From assembly GCA_031262485.1 (NCBI GenBank), contig JAISHO010000018.1, positions 17,307 through 81,306 on the forward strand: DNA of 64,000 bases. Direction: 5' to 3'. The notes below the pieces were generated by a model that was given only the letters and a program-made list of their open reading frames with translations, had not been told where the DNA came from and searched no databases. The translations under genes were made by a program, and so were the position numbers. Source of the stretch: Propionibacteriaceae bacterium (GTDB taxonomy: Bacteria; Actinomycetota; Actinomycetes; Propionibacteriales; Propionibacteriaceae). Positions 57,566-64,000 of the stretch are shown here, one piece after another; within the stretch, counting starts at the first letter, position 1; the number at the start of each line of letters is the position of its first letter.

Positions 57566-59026
57566 TCAGCGCAGTCGATGAGTCTGCTGGAGAACGATTC
57601 CGCCGGCCATCGCGAGCAGAAGGCCGAGTCCGAGTAAGACGGTGGCGTCACGGGCCATGCCGGTGTTCGGAAGCGTCTCGCTGTACAAGTTGCCGATCTC
57701 AGGAAGAGGCGGCGGCGTGCCGTCGCTCGGAACGGCGCCAGCGTCCGGAGATGGAGTCACCTCGTCTACGACGCTCAGCAATTCCGTCGGCGTCGGTGTG
57801 GGAGTGGGCGCCGCCGACGGAGTTGGTGTCGGCGTGGGCGTCACTGACGGAGTCGGCGTCAAGCTCGGCGTGGGCGTCACAGACGGCGTCGGTGTGGGAG
57901 TTGGCGTCACGGACGGGGTCGGCGTAGGCGTCGGCGTTGGTGTGGGCGTCGGCGTTGGTGTGGGTGTGGGCGTCACAGACGGTGTTGGCGTGGGTGTGGG
58001 TGTTGGCGTCGGAGTCGGCGTAGGCGTCGGTGTGGGAGTCGGTGTCGGCGTCACACAAGCGGCGGGATCCTCCGAGGCGTTGAAGATATGAATGTCATAC
58101 GGCTCGACCCCGTCGATCGTGACCGTGTACGTGTCGACGGTGCAGGGCGCGGGCTCAGCGATCTCAGGCATGTCCCAGACAACGTGGTACTGAGTCTCGG
58201 TACTGCTGAATCCGTAGCCGGATTGAACCTCCCTGGCGTCGGTGGTCGTGAACGGTTCCCCGTTTTTCGTGACGGTGACGGTGGGTGATCCTGTGAGCTC
58301 CGTCGAATGGTATGACCATGACCGTGTGCCATCGGGAAGATTCTCGTAGGGGAAGTACCCCTTCGAAGGCCAGCTCACCTGGCTGATCTCCCCGGAGGGG
58401 AAGCTTCCGTCGACTTTGCCGAAATCGTGGTACATCGTGTCGAAGCTCGTGGTGTGCCCGATCCCGACTTCGCTGAGAAGCGGGAAGAGGATCCAAGCCC
58501 GGTGCCCGACGCTCGCAGTGCCGGAATCGCTCATGTAAAGATCGATGGTGATCCCGTCGCTCAAGGGGTAACCAGGGCCACCAGCGAGGTTCGACAGATC
58601 GGCGGCGGCGACGTTCGCGTCGGTGACGCAGTTTGTGTACCCAGCCTCAACAGGCGTGTGGCTGATGCGCCCGTTGGCGTCGTTGAGCATGGCGTTGGCC
58701 TGAGCTGAGACAGACCATTGTTTGTTCTCGACTACGGGGTCGAGTCCGTTGAGGGCGCGGAAGTAGTTGATCTCGTTGATCTCCGCGTCGATGAAGTCTT
58801 GTGAGATCGTTCCGGGATCGCAGGTGGCACTATCGCCAGTCCAACCGACCGGAACGTCGTAGTAAGCGAGATAGACGTCGTTGTATGCCGCGCGCACGGA
58901 TTCCATATCGCTCGTGTCGATGGTGGCGTTGACCACCTCGGCTTGAGCGAGGGATGCGGTCAGGGGGGCGGCGATCGCCATTCCCACCACTAACGCAGCC
59001 GCGAGGCCAAGCGAAGTTTTCCTCAT
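57566..59026 (-). CDS. LPXTG-anchored CAP-domain surface protein (CAP2)
   Basis: 486 residues from the ATG at 59026 ([16 protein letters not shown]), with GGAGA upstream. It has a signal peptide probably cut after ASLAQA and a CAP domain with [28 protein letters not shown] and [21 protein letters not shown] conserved beta-rich segment and a long Thr-Pro/Ser-Val tract (about 330-430) follow. The C-terminal sortase signal is LPNTG at 452-456, then a hydrophobic helix ([19 protein letters not shown]) and HRLR. It should be linked covalently to peptidoglycan by a sortase, which is not in this window. It shares its CAP domain and 5' leader with CAP1 but uses a different anchor. Confidence 0.92.
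   Translation of the reverse strand: MRKTSLGLAAALVVGMAIAAPLTASLAQAEVVNATIDTSDMESVRAAYNDVYLAYYDVPVGWTGDSATCDPGTISQDFIDAEINEINYFRALNGLDPVVENKQWSVSAQANAMLNDANGRISHTPVEAGYTNCVTDANVAAADLSNLAGGPGYPLSDGITIDLYMSDSGTASVGHRAWILFPLLSEVGIGHTTSFDTMYHDFGKVDGSFPSGEISQVSWPSKGYFPYENLPDGTRSWSYHSTELTGSPTVTVTKNGEPFTTTDAREVQSGYGFSSTETQYHVVWDMPEIAEPAPCTVDTYTVTIDGVEPYDIHIFNASEDPAACVTPTPTPTPTPTPTPTPTPTPTPTPSVTPTPTPTPTPTPTPTPTPTPSVTPTPTPTPSVTPTPSLTPTPSVTPTPTPTPSAAPTPTPTPTELLSVVDEVTPSPDAGAVPSDGTPPPLPEIGNLYSETLPNTGMARDATVLLGLGLLLAMAGGIVLQQTHRLR
57786..58052. repeat. Thr-Pro/Ser-Val coding repeat in CAP2
   Basis: About 265 bp of degenerate hexamers (GTCGGC, GTGGGC, GTTGGT) interrupted by Ser-Val units such as GTCACAGACGGC. 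It encodes the wall-spanning linker and is a likely site of length variation. Confidence 0.75.
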
Positions 59027-59086
59027 GGATTGCTCTCCTGTCCATGGGGGATGGAGTGACGAGGTCGCGAATCGTCCGTGCTCCCT

Positions 59087-59183
59087 CCTTCAGGCATGCC
59101 CGTCACTGCCTGTCTAGAAGGGGGGAAAGTGGGGACGACGCCCCGATACGATCATTCTATCAAGTAGTAATATTTGTTTTCAA
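59087..59183 (-). promoter_or_regulatory. CAP2 promoter and structured leader
   Basis: On the minus strand TTGAAA (59183-59178), 18 nt, TAGAAT (59159-59154). GATAGAATGATCGTATC (59161-59145) overlaps the -10. The leader repeats the CAP1 elements: GGGGCGTCGTCCCC (59144-59131), CCTT/AAGG (59121-59118 and 59090-59087) and CAGGCA/TGCCTG (59112-59107 and 59096-59091) with the same 10 nt loop. The remainder of the 402 nt gap to osmC carries repeat copy C. Confidence 0.5.
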
Positions 59184-59320
59184 TAGTGATTGATCGTTAT
59201 TTCAGCGAGAGCACGACCAATCGGCGTGTCGTAGGCGCTGACGCGGCGCGATCTCGGCGATGAGATGGTGATAACCACGCAGAATTGACGATGGATCGTT
59301 CGTGAGGGGACGAAGATCTC

Positions 59321-59396
59321 GTGGTCTGTCGCGCCTACGATGCTGTGTTCGTGACGTCCGGTGGGGCCCCAGCCGCGTTGCCGTCGTCGCCGGTAG
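59321..59396 (+). repeat. dispersed intergenic repeat, copy C
   Basis: Same orientation as copies A (24873) and B (29820). It shares GTGGTCTGTCGCGCC-like, TGCTGTGTTCGTG-like and CCCCAGCCGCGTTG blocks with A and the CCGGTAG end with B. It contains the perfect palindrome TGGGGCCCCA, which is TGGGGTCCCCA in copy A. It lies between CAP2 and osmC. Confidence 0.6.
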
Positions 59397-59428
59397 GTCC
59401 AACCACTTGCTTTGTAGAAACGGTGAGG

Positions 59429-59896
59429 TCAGTTCTCCCCGGCGATCCGACGAGCCGTGGGGGAGTCCGGTGAGACGACGGTGATCCCGATGTCGGCGCC
59501 ATTGTCGAGGGTGTGGCCGATCGTGCAATGGCGGTCGATGGCGAGCCGGATGACGCGGGAGAGCACCGCGCGGTCCTCGTCGCTGACACCGCTGAGGTCG
59601 ATGAGCATCGTCTCCTCGAAGTGGGTGTAACGATCCTCCGTCGCATGTCCGGTCCCCTCGACGACGACGATGCGATCGACTTCACCGACTCGCCGGGTCG
59701 TGGGGATGTCAGAGCTCATCCCGGTGCATCCGGCGAGAGCGACGTGGAGGAGTTCTCCGGGAGTGAAGGCGCCCTCGAGTTCACCGGGGCCCATGAGCAC
59801 CTCGGCGCCGCGCCGATTGTGCCCACGGTAGGTGCGCACTCCTTCGCGCTGGGCCCACACGCTCGCCTCGGCCGGTGGTTCGATGCGATCAGTCAT
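59429..59896 (-). CDS. OsmC family peroxiredoxin-like protein
   Basis: 155 residues from the ATG at 59896; a -10 (TAAGCT) 7 nt upstream rules out the longer frame. OsmC/Ohr proteins reduce organic peroxides with a pair of cysteines. Here they are C57 in ALAGCTGM and C124 in RHCTIGHTL, in the usual OsmC positions, and E48 in PGELLHVALAGC fits the conserved Glu. It probably works as a cytoplasmic dimer. The family also holds members of unknown substrate, so the exact function is open. Confidence 0.88.
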   Translation of the reverse strand: MTDRIEPPAEASVWAQREGVRTYRGHNRRGAEVLMGPGELEGAFTPGELLHVALAGCTGMSSDIPTTRRVGEVDRIVVVEGTGHATEDRYTHFEETMLIDLSGVSDEDRAVLSRVIRLAIDRHCTIGHTLDNGADIGITVVSPDSPTARRIAGEN

Positions 59897-59909
59897 GGAA
59901 TCGAGCTTA
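59897..59909 (-). promoter_or_regulatory. -10 element of osmC-like gene, predicted leaderless
   Basis: On the minus strand TAAGCT (59909-59904) is followed by 7 nt and the ATG at 59896. Confidence 0.45.
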
Positions 59910-59975
59910 TCTACCGATGACGACGACGCGGCCGGGGGCCTCACCTGGCGCCACGAATGCGACGGTGAGGCGAGA

Positions 59976-60866
59976 TCAGAGGCGTTCTATCAAGCGCAGG
60001 AAGTTCTCCTCGGTGATGATCGGAATGCCGTATTCGGAGGCTTTTCTCGCCTTGCCGGAGAGCGTCTCGGGGTCGGCGGCGATGAGGACGCGCACCTTCT
60101 TCGTCACGTTGGAATGAACGACCAACCCAGCTTGACGAGCGATCTGTTGCATCGTGGAGCGCGACATCTCACCGGATGTCCCAGTGAAGACGATCATGTC
60201 GCCGGGGCCGAGGGTGGGGGAGTCGTCGGTGCTCTCCTTCTTCGCCGCCGCAGGGGTCTGGCTCGCCGCGCCGCGTCGCACCAGGGGGGTCTGGCGGATC
60301 GGCAAGTGGGGCCACAACTCGGCGCTGTCGTCGATCCTGAACGTGTCGACCAAAGCGTCCAGCCCGCCGACGTGATCGGCGAGGACGGTGAACAGTCGCG
60401 CCGTCGTCAGGGCGTCGCCGAGAGCGGAGTGGGCGTGGTGTTGTTCGATCCCCGCCAGGGCACAGCAACTGGCGAGATCCTGGCGGGCGCCGGGGAGCAC
60501 GCGTCGGGCCAAGTGAAGGGTGCAGATGTAGTCGTTCTTCGTCACCGCGTGGGAGACGCCGAGCCGGTCGTACTCGGCTCCGAGCAAGCGCAGGTCGAAC
60601 GGGGCGTTGTGAGCGACGATGATCCGGTGTTGGAGGATCGAGGCGAGATCGCCGGCGATGTCCTCGAACGAGGGGGCGAGGCGGGCGTCGGCGGCGTGGA
60701 TGCCGTGGATGTGCTGGGGCCCGAGGTCGCGGTGGGGGTTGACGAGAGTCTCCCAGGCGCCTTCGATCGTCCCGTCCGGTCGCAATCCGACGACGGCGAT
60801 CTCGATGACGCGGTCCCGGTTCGTGAAACCGGTCGTCTCAGTGTCGATGACAGCGTATGACGGCAT
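59976..60866 (-). CDS. DEDDh 3'-5' exonuclease with C-terminal BRCT domain (DnaQ-like)
   Basis: 296 residues from the ATG at 60866, with a G-rich ribosome-binding site 8 nt upstream. The exonuclease domain (1 to about 165) has ExoI AVIDTETTGF, ExoII AHNAPFDLRLL and ExoIII HSALGDALTTARL, which carry the acidic residues and the final His of the DEDDh class. A linker rich in Ala/Lys/Asp leads to a BRCT domain (about 217-296), with VFTGTSGEMSRS and a final KASEYGIPIITEENFLRLI. This two-domain form is known in actinobacteria and is thought to act in DNA repair or proofreading outside the main holoenzyme. Confidence 0.92.
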   Translation of the reverse strand: MPSYAVIDTETTGFTNRDRVIEIAVVGLRPDGTIEGAWETLVNPHRDLGPQHIHGIHAADARLAPSFEDIAGDLASILQHRIIVAHNAPFDLRLLGAEYDRLGVSHAVTKNDYICTLHLARRVLPGARQDLASCCALAGIEQHHAHSALGDALTTARLFTVLADHVGGLDALVDTFRIDDSAELWPHLPIRQTPLVRRGAASQTPAAAKKESTDDSPTLGPGDMIVFTGTSGEMSRSTMQQIARQAGLVVHSNVTKKVRVLIAADPETLSGKARKASEYGIPIITEENFLRLIERL

Positions 60867-60977
60867 AAACAAACCCCCCGTGAGTTCTCGTCCAACTTAC
60901 TACAGCATCAGAAGTGGTGCGATCAGTTGTGGTGCATCCGCTCAAGGATGTGAGGCGGACGACGCAGAGAGGGGGTC

Positions 60978-61016
60978 GTCAGGGGAGGCGGCCGAGGCAG
61001 GGTCGCCTCCCCTGAC
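60978..61016 (-). terminator. hairpin terminator after the alcohol dehydrogenase gene
   Basis: GTCAGGGGAGGCG (60978-60990) and CGCCTCCCCTGAC (61004-61016) pair perfectly over 13 bp with a 13 nt loop, 40 nt beyond the dehydrogenase stop and before the exonuclease gene on the same strand. Confidence 0.75.
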
Positions 61017-61055
61017 GCTGTCAGTTTGCGGTGGGAGCCCGGGTGGCGGGATCGC

Positions 61056-62006
61056 TCACTCGTACATGCAGACGAGACGCCCGCGGGCTTTGCGCTGGTG
61101 GAGCAATTCGAGGAAATCGGGAATCTTGTCGAAGGTGATTTTCTTCATGACGGGGTTGACGGCGCCGGTGGCGAAGAGGCGATAGCAGGCCTCGATGTCG
61201 TGCATCGTGCCGCCGTTGGAGCCGAGGATCTGGGCTTGCTTGAGGATGAGGTCACGGGTGTTGATGTCGGCTTGGAGGATGCCCATGCCGACGAGGACGA
61301 TCTTGCCGTCGCGGCGGATGGCGTAGATCGAGTCGGCCGTCGTGTCGCCGGCGCCGACGTAGTCGACGACGAGGTCGAGGTCGTATCCAGCGAATTCTTC
61401 GATCGACGACTTCACCTCTTTGGCTCCCCAGGCGTAGGCCAGCGGCCAGGCGTCCTCATTGATCTCGGCGACGAAGACCTCGGCGCCCATGCGCACAGCC
61501 GCCTGGGCGGCGATCTGGCCCAGCCCGCCGATGCCGATGATGCCGACGCGGTCGAGGAATTTCACATCGCCGACGGTGACGAGGGCGTGGTAGGCGGTCA
61601 TGCCGGCGTCGGTGCCCACGGCCGCCATCTCGAAGCTCAGATTGTCAGGAATCCGCACGAGGTCGCTGACGGGATGAGTGCTCAGCGGCTGCCAACCTCC
61701 GTCGCGTCCGTAGCCGGGGGCGACCCCACTCGGCCCTGTCGGGCACACGCCGACGTGGTCGCCGACGCGCCATCCCGAGACTCCGTCGCCGACGCCGACG
61801 ATCGTGCCGGCGATCTCGTGGCCCATGGTGACAGGGTTCTTCTCCATGAGTGGCGCCCAGGCCGGGTCGGTCAAGGCTCCGACGTCGGAGTGGCACAGAC
61901 CCGCCGCTTTGACGTCGACGAGAACCTCGCCGAACCCTGGTTCCGGATCGGGCACATCGGCCAGCTTCAGAGGTTTGTTCGTTCCTTCGTATTGCCAAGC
62001 TTTCAT
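61056..62006 (-). CDS. zinc-type alcohol dehydrogenase family protein (MDR)
   Basis: 316 residues from the ATG at 62006, with GAGGAG upstream. Medium-chain dehydrogenase/reductase: catalytic zinc ligand C38 in AGLCHSDVG and H63-E64 in TMGHEIAGTIVG; NAD(P) motif GIIGIGGLGQIAAQAAV. The lobe that usually holds four structural-zinc cysteines is reduced to GVCPTGPSGVAPGYG with a single Cys, so structural zinc is probably lost, and the protein is about 25-30 residues shorter than classic members. It probably oxidises or reduces a small alcohol/aldehyde with NAD(H); substrate unknown. Confidence 0.9.
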   Translation of the reverse strand: MKAWQYEGTNKPLKLADVPDPEPGFGEVLVDVKAAGLCHSDVGALTDPAWAPLMEKNPVTMGHEIAGTIVGVGDGVSGWRVGDHVGVCPTGPSGVAPGYGRDGGWQPLSTHPVSDLVRIPDNLSFEMAAVGTDAGMTAYHALVTVGDVKFLDRVGIIGIGGLGQIAAQAAVRMGAEVFVAEINEDAWPLAYAWGAKEVKSSIEEFAGYDLDLVVDYVGAGDTTADSIYAIRRDGKIVLVGMGILQADINTRDLILKQAQILGSNGGTMHDIEACYRLFATGAVNPVMKKITFDKIPDFLELLHQRKARGRLVCMYE

Positions 62007-62448
62007 GATGCTCCTCGGGGGATCGGGCGGCTCCCGTCAGCCACGGTGGGAGACGCCATCGTCTAGAGCCGCGCCGTCGCGGGCTCCCATCCACTTGACA
62101 ATAGAGCAAACTTAATTTGCATGTCTAGAGTTTTCTTGGCAGGGAGGGTTGAAAGTCCCGAGGGTTTCGGTCGGCCCGTTTCGTCAGCGGTGACTCGGAA
62201 AACGAACAGACCATAAGGAATGGCGAAATCTACATAGTAGTGAAGTCATAATCATTCAGTCTATAGACTCAAATATACAATGCTCTATCTGTTACCCAGT
62301 TGACTCTTTCTCTTACTTCTTGACATAGCGAACCTAACGTGACGTCGCCCCCCGACCACACTCTCTCCTTTTGCCGGCATTGTGGAGATGCCGCATCAGG
62401 TCTCCGGGACACGTCTCCATGAAGTCACCCCGGAATTGGAGAGTTTCC
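62007..62448. other. A+T-rich intergenic region with palindrome
   Basis: 442 bp without a credible gene between the divergent dehydrogenase and CAP3 genes. About 62190-62330 is markedly A+T-rich. It contains the perfect 12 bp palindrome AGTCTATAGACT (62258-62269) and -35-like strings TTGACT (62300) and TTGACA (62320), without a matching -10. GGCAT/ATGCC near 62373-62390 could form a small leader hairpin. CAP3 probably has its promoter here. Confidence 0.5.
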
Positions 62449-63225
62449 ATGAGAAGACCACCCCCAGGTTTAACGATCTTCCTTGCAGTCGGCGTGGGCG
62501 TCGGCATGACCATGAGCGCCCCCGCCGCCCAGGCCGAAGTCGTCAACGTGACCATCGACACCTCTGACATGGAGTCGGTGCGCGCGGCGTATAACGATGT
62601 CTATCTGGCGTATTACGACGTTCCCCTTGATTGGACCGGCAACACTGCCACTTGCGATCCCGGGACGATCTCACAAGACTTCATCGACGCGGAGATCACT
62701 GAGATCAACTACTTCCGCGCCCTCAACGGACTTGCCCCGACGGCCGAGAACAAAGAATGGTCGATATCAGCTCAGGCCAATGCCATGCTCAACGCAGCCA
62801 ATGGCACAATCAGCCACACGCCTGTCGCGTCTGGCTATACGGTGTGCGTCACCGAGGAAACCGTTGCCGCAGCAAGACCGTCGAACCTTGGAATGAGGTC
62901 CGCACCTTTTAGTGACGGTCAAGCCATTCGAATCTATATGAGTGATCGGAACGACGTTTCTGTCGGCCATAGAGCTTGGATCCTTTCGCCTTTCCTTGAC
63001 GAAGTCGGAGTCGGCCATACAAATACCACAGATACCTTGTTTCATAATTTCGGGAGCCTGCCCACGGGTGAGATCAGCGAGGCCAGTTGGCCATCAAAAG
63101 GTTATTTCCCTTACGAGAATTTGCCCTACAAAGTCAATGCCGATGACACTCTGTATTGGTCTTACCATTCGCCTGATCTCACCGGGAGGCTTATTCATAA
63201 TGGGTGGCGCGTGTCGCTGACGTGA
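62449..63225 (+). pseudogene. CAP-domain surface protein CAP3, truncated by an insertion sequence
   Basis: ATG at 62449 with GGAGA upstream. The signal peptide (MRRPPPGLTIFLAVG to APAAQA) and CAP domain closely match CAP1 and CAP2 ([54 protein letters not shown]). Homology ends at YWSYHSPDLTG (about 63186), exactly where CAP1 continues into SYAITVTKNGEAF. The frame then runs 13 codons into foreign sequence and stops at 63225. The linker and wall anchor are missing, so any product would be secreted free. The transposase gene begins 70 bp later. Confidence 0.85.
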
Positions 63226-64000
63226 AAGCGGTCGATCCCCTGAAAGAATATGAAGTGTTCAACCTAACATATTCTTCAAAGAATCGACCGCCACGATGTA
63301 CGCTACCACAGGATTCACTCGCAGTCAGCTCAAAGACCTCATTTCCATTCTTAACTCCCAACTTCCCGTCAAGCAAAAATGGAACGGCCGGCCGATGAAA
63401 TTGAGTATTTTCCAGCAGGTCGTCGTCGCCTTGGCTTACCTGAGAAACAACCTGACTCAAGAAGTCCTCGCCGAACGGTTCGATGTGTCCCAGCCAACGA
63501 TCTCCAGAATCATCGAGAAACTCACCGGGGTCATCGAACGAGCGCTGGCTGACTGGGTGCCCACCGGAGACGACCTCGATCCTCGAAACAGTTACATCGT
63601 CGACGGCACCCTTGTCCCCGCGTGGTCGTGGAACGACCATCCCGAGGACTACTCCGGCAAACACCGCACCACCGGGTTGAACCTCCAAGTCGCCTGCGAC
63701 ATGGACGGCCGCCTCGCCTGGATCTCCGACCCGCTGCCAGGATCGACCCACGACACCAAAGCCATCCGAGAATCGAACATCCTGGACAAAGGCGGAGCCG
63801 CGTTCGTCGGCGATAAAGGATACATCGGCTTGGGAATGATCACCCCCATCAAGAAACACCCCGGACAAATTCACCTCACCGACATGGATAAAACCTTCAA
63901 CCGAGAAATCCATGAAATCAGATACGTCATCGAACAAGTCATCTCCCACCTGAAAAACTGGAAAATACTCCACACCGACTACCGCCGACCACACCGAACG
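63187..64000 (+). mobile_element. IS5-like insertion sequence, left part
   Basis: Starts at about 63187, the point where CAP3 similarity stops (AGGCTTATTCATAATGGG), and continues past the window end, so the right end and target duplication cannot be seen. Upstream of the transposase start, GAATATG (63246-63252) and CATATTC (63268-63274), extended by TGAA/TTCA, form a hairpin. The element is less GC-rich than the flanking genes. Confidence 0.8.
63296..64000 (+). CDS. IS5 family DDE transposase, 3' end beyond the window
   Basis: At least 235 residues from ATG 63296 (MYATTGFTRSQLKDLI). An N-terminal helix-turn-helix of the DDE-endonuclease type (TQEVLAERFDVSQPTISRII) precedes the RNase H-like catalytic domain. 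The first Asp is in YIVDGTLVPAW, the second in FVGDKGYIG and the Glu in YVIEQVISHLKNWK, in the order and spacing of IS5-group transposases with the HTH_Tnp_4/DDE_Tnp_4 layout. The reading frame is intact to the last base, so the element may be active. The final residues are cut by the window edge. Confidence 0.9.
   Translation, partial: MYATTGFTRSQLKDLISILNSQLPVKQKWNGRPMKLSIFQQVVVALAYLRNNLTQEVLAERFDVSQPTISRIIEKLTGVIERALADWVPTGDDLDPRNSYIVDGTLVPAWSWNDHPEDYSGKHRTTGLNLQVACDMDGRLAWISDPLPGSTHDTKAIRESNILDKGGAAFVGDKGYIGLGMITPIKKHPGQIHLTDMDKTFNREIHEIRYVIEQVISHLKNWKILHTDYRRPHRT

Noticed and set aside
57786..58052. Possible CRISPR-like tandem repeat
   Set aside because: Units are 6 bp, without spacers, and encode a Thr-Pro linker in frame with CAP2.
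62300..62330. Complete promoter for CAP3 from TTGACT/TTGACA
   Set aside because: No acceptable -10 occurs 16-18 nt downstream of either string, so only the -35-like strings are noted.

Overview
The window is high-GC chromosomal DNA from a Gram-positive actinobacterium. Evidence for this is the strongly GC-biased third codon positions, the actinobacterial order hisI-lgt-gltB-gltD and dnaE-hisD-hisC-hisB-hisH, a UPF0182 membrane protein, an LPXTG-anchored surface protein, and many genes whose -10 hexamer lies only 6-8 nt before the start codon (leaderless mRNAs). SLH-type repeats ending in NRDAMAAFLYR and a GlnRS hint at a Propionibacteriaceae- or Actinomyces-like organism. That placement is inference only.

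Layout. 1-24.8 kb is mostly core metabolism: the end of a UPF0182 protein, glnS, an M16 peptidase pair, recQ, an ArgA-like acetyltransferase, a tightly overlapping run hisI-lgt-gltB-gltD-dnaE-membrane protein, the histidine operon hisD-hisC-hisB-hisH, and der on the opposite strand. 25.0-51.9 kb is an accessory biosynthetic locus: three NRPS genes (6 adenylation domains, 6 carrier domains), a MATE exporter, an MMPL exporter and a stand-alone type II thioesterase. 51.9-55.1 kb holds a LysE-type exporter and a two-gene ABC exporter. 55.4-59.0 kb holds two paralogous secreted CAP-domain proteins with different wall anchors (SLH repeats versus LPNTG). 59.4-62.0 kb holds an OsmC protein, a DEDDh exonuclease with a BRCT domain and a zinc alcohol dehydrogenase. 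At 62.4-64 kb a third CAP paralogue is cut by an IS5-like insertion sequence that runs off the window.

How it works together. The NRPS proteins probably form one assembly line, C-A-T-(C/E-like) / (C fragment)-A-T-C-A-T-C-A-T / C-A-T-C-A-T-E, making a peptide of up to six residues that ends in a D residue. There is no cis thioesterase; the type II TE, MATE and MMPL genes would serve editing and export. The NRPS2 and MMPL genes each have a 5' leader encoding a 23-24 residue Cys-ending peptide followed by hairpins, which looks like attenuation control.

The parts most worth follow-up are: the paired leader peptides; the GATA-TATC palindromes over the -10 of NRPS2, ABC and CAP promoters; a three-copy same-orientation intergenic repeat bracketing 24.9-59.4 kb; the headless condensation domain with a Ser-for-Asp adenylation pocket at the start of NRPS2; and the conserved structured leader of the CAP genes. 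No rRNA, tRNA or CRISPR array was seen. Gene calls rest on reading motifs by eye, and no database search was run.
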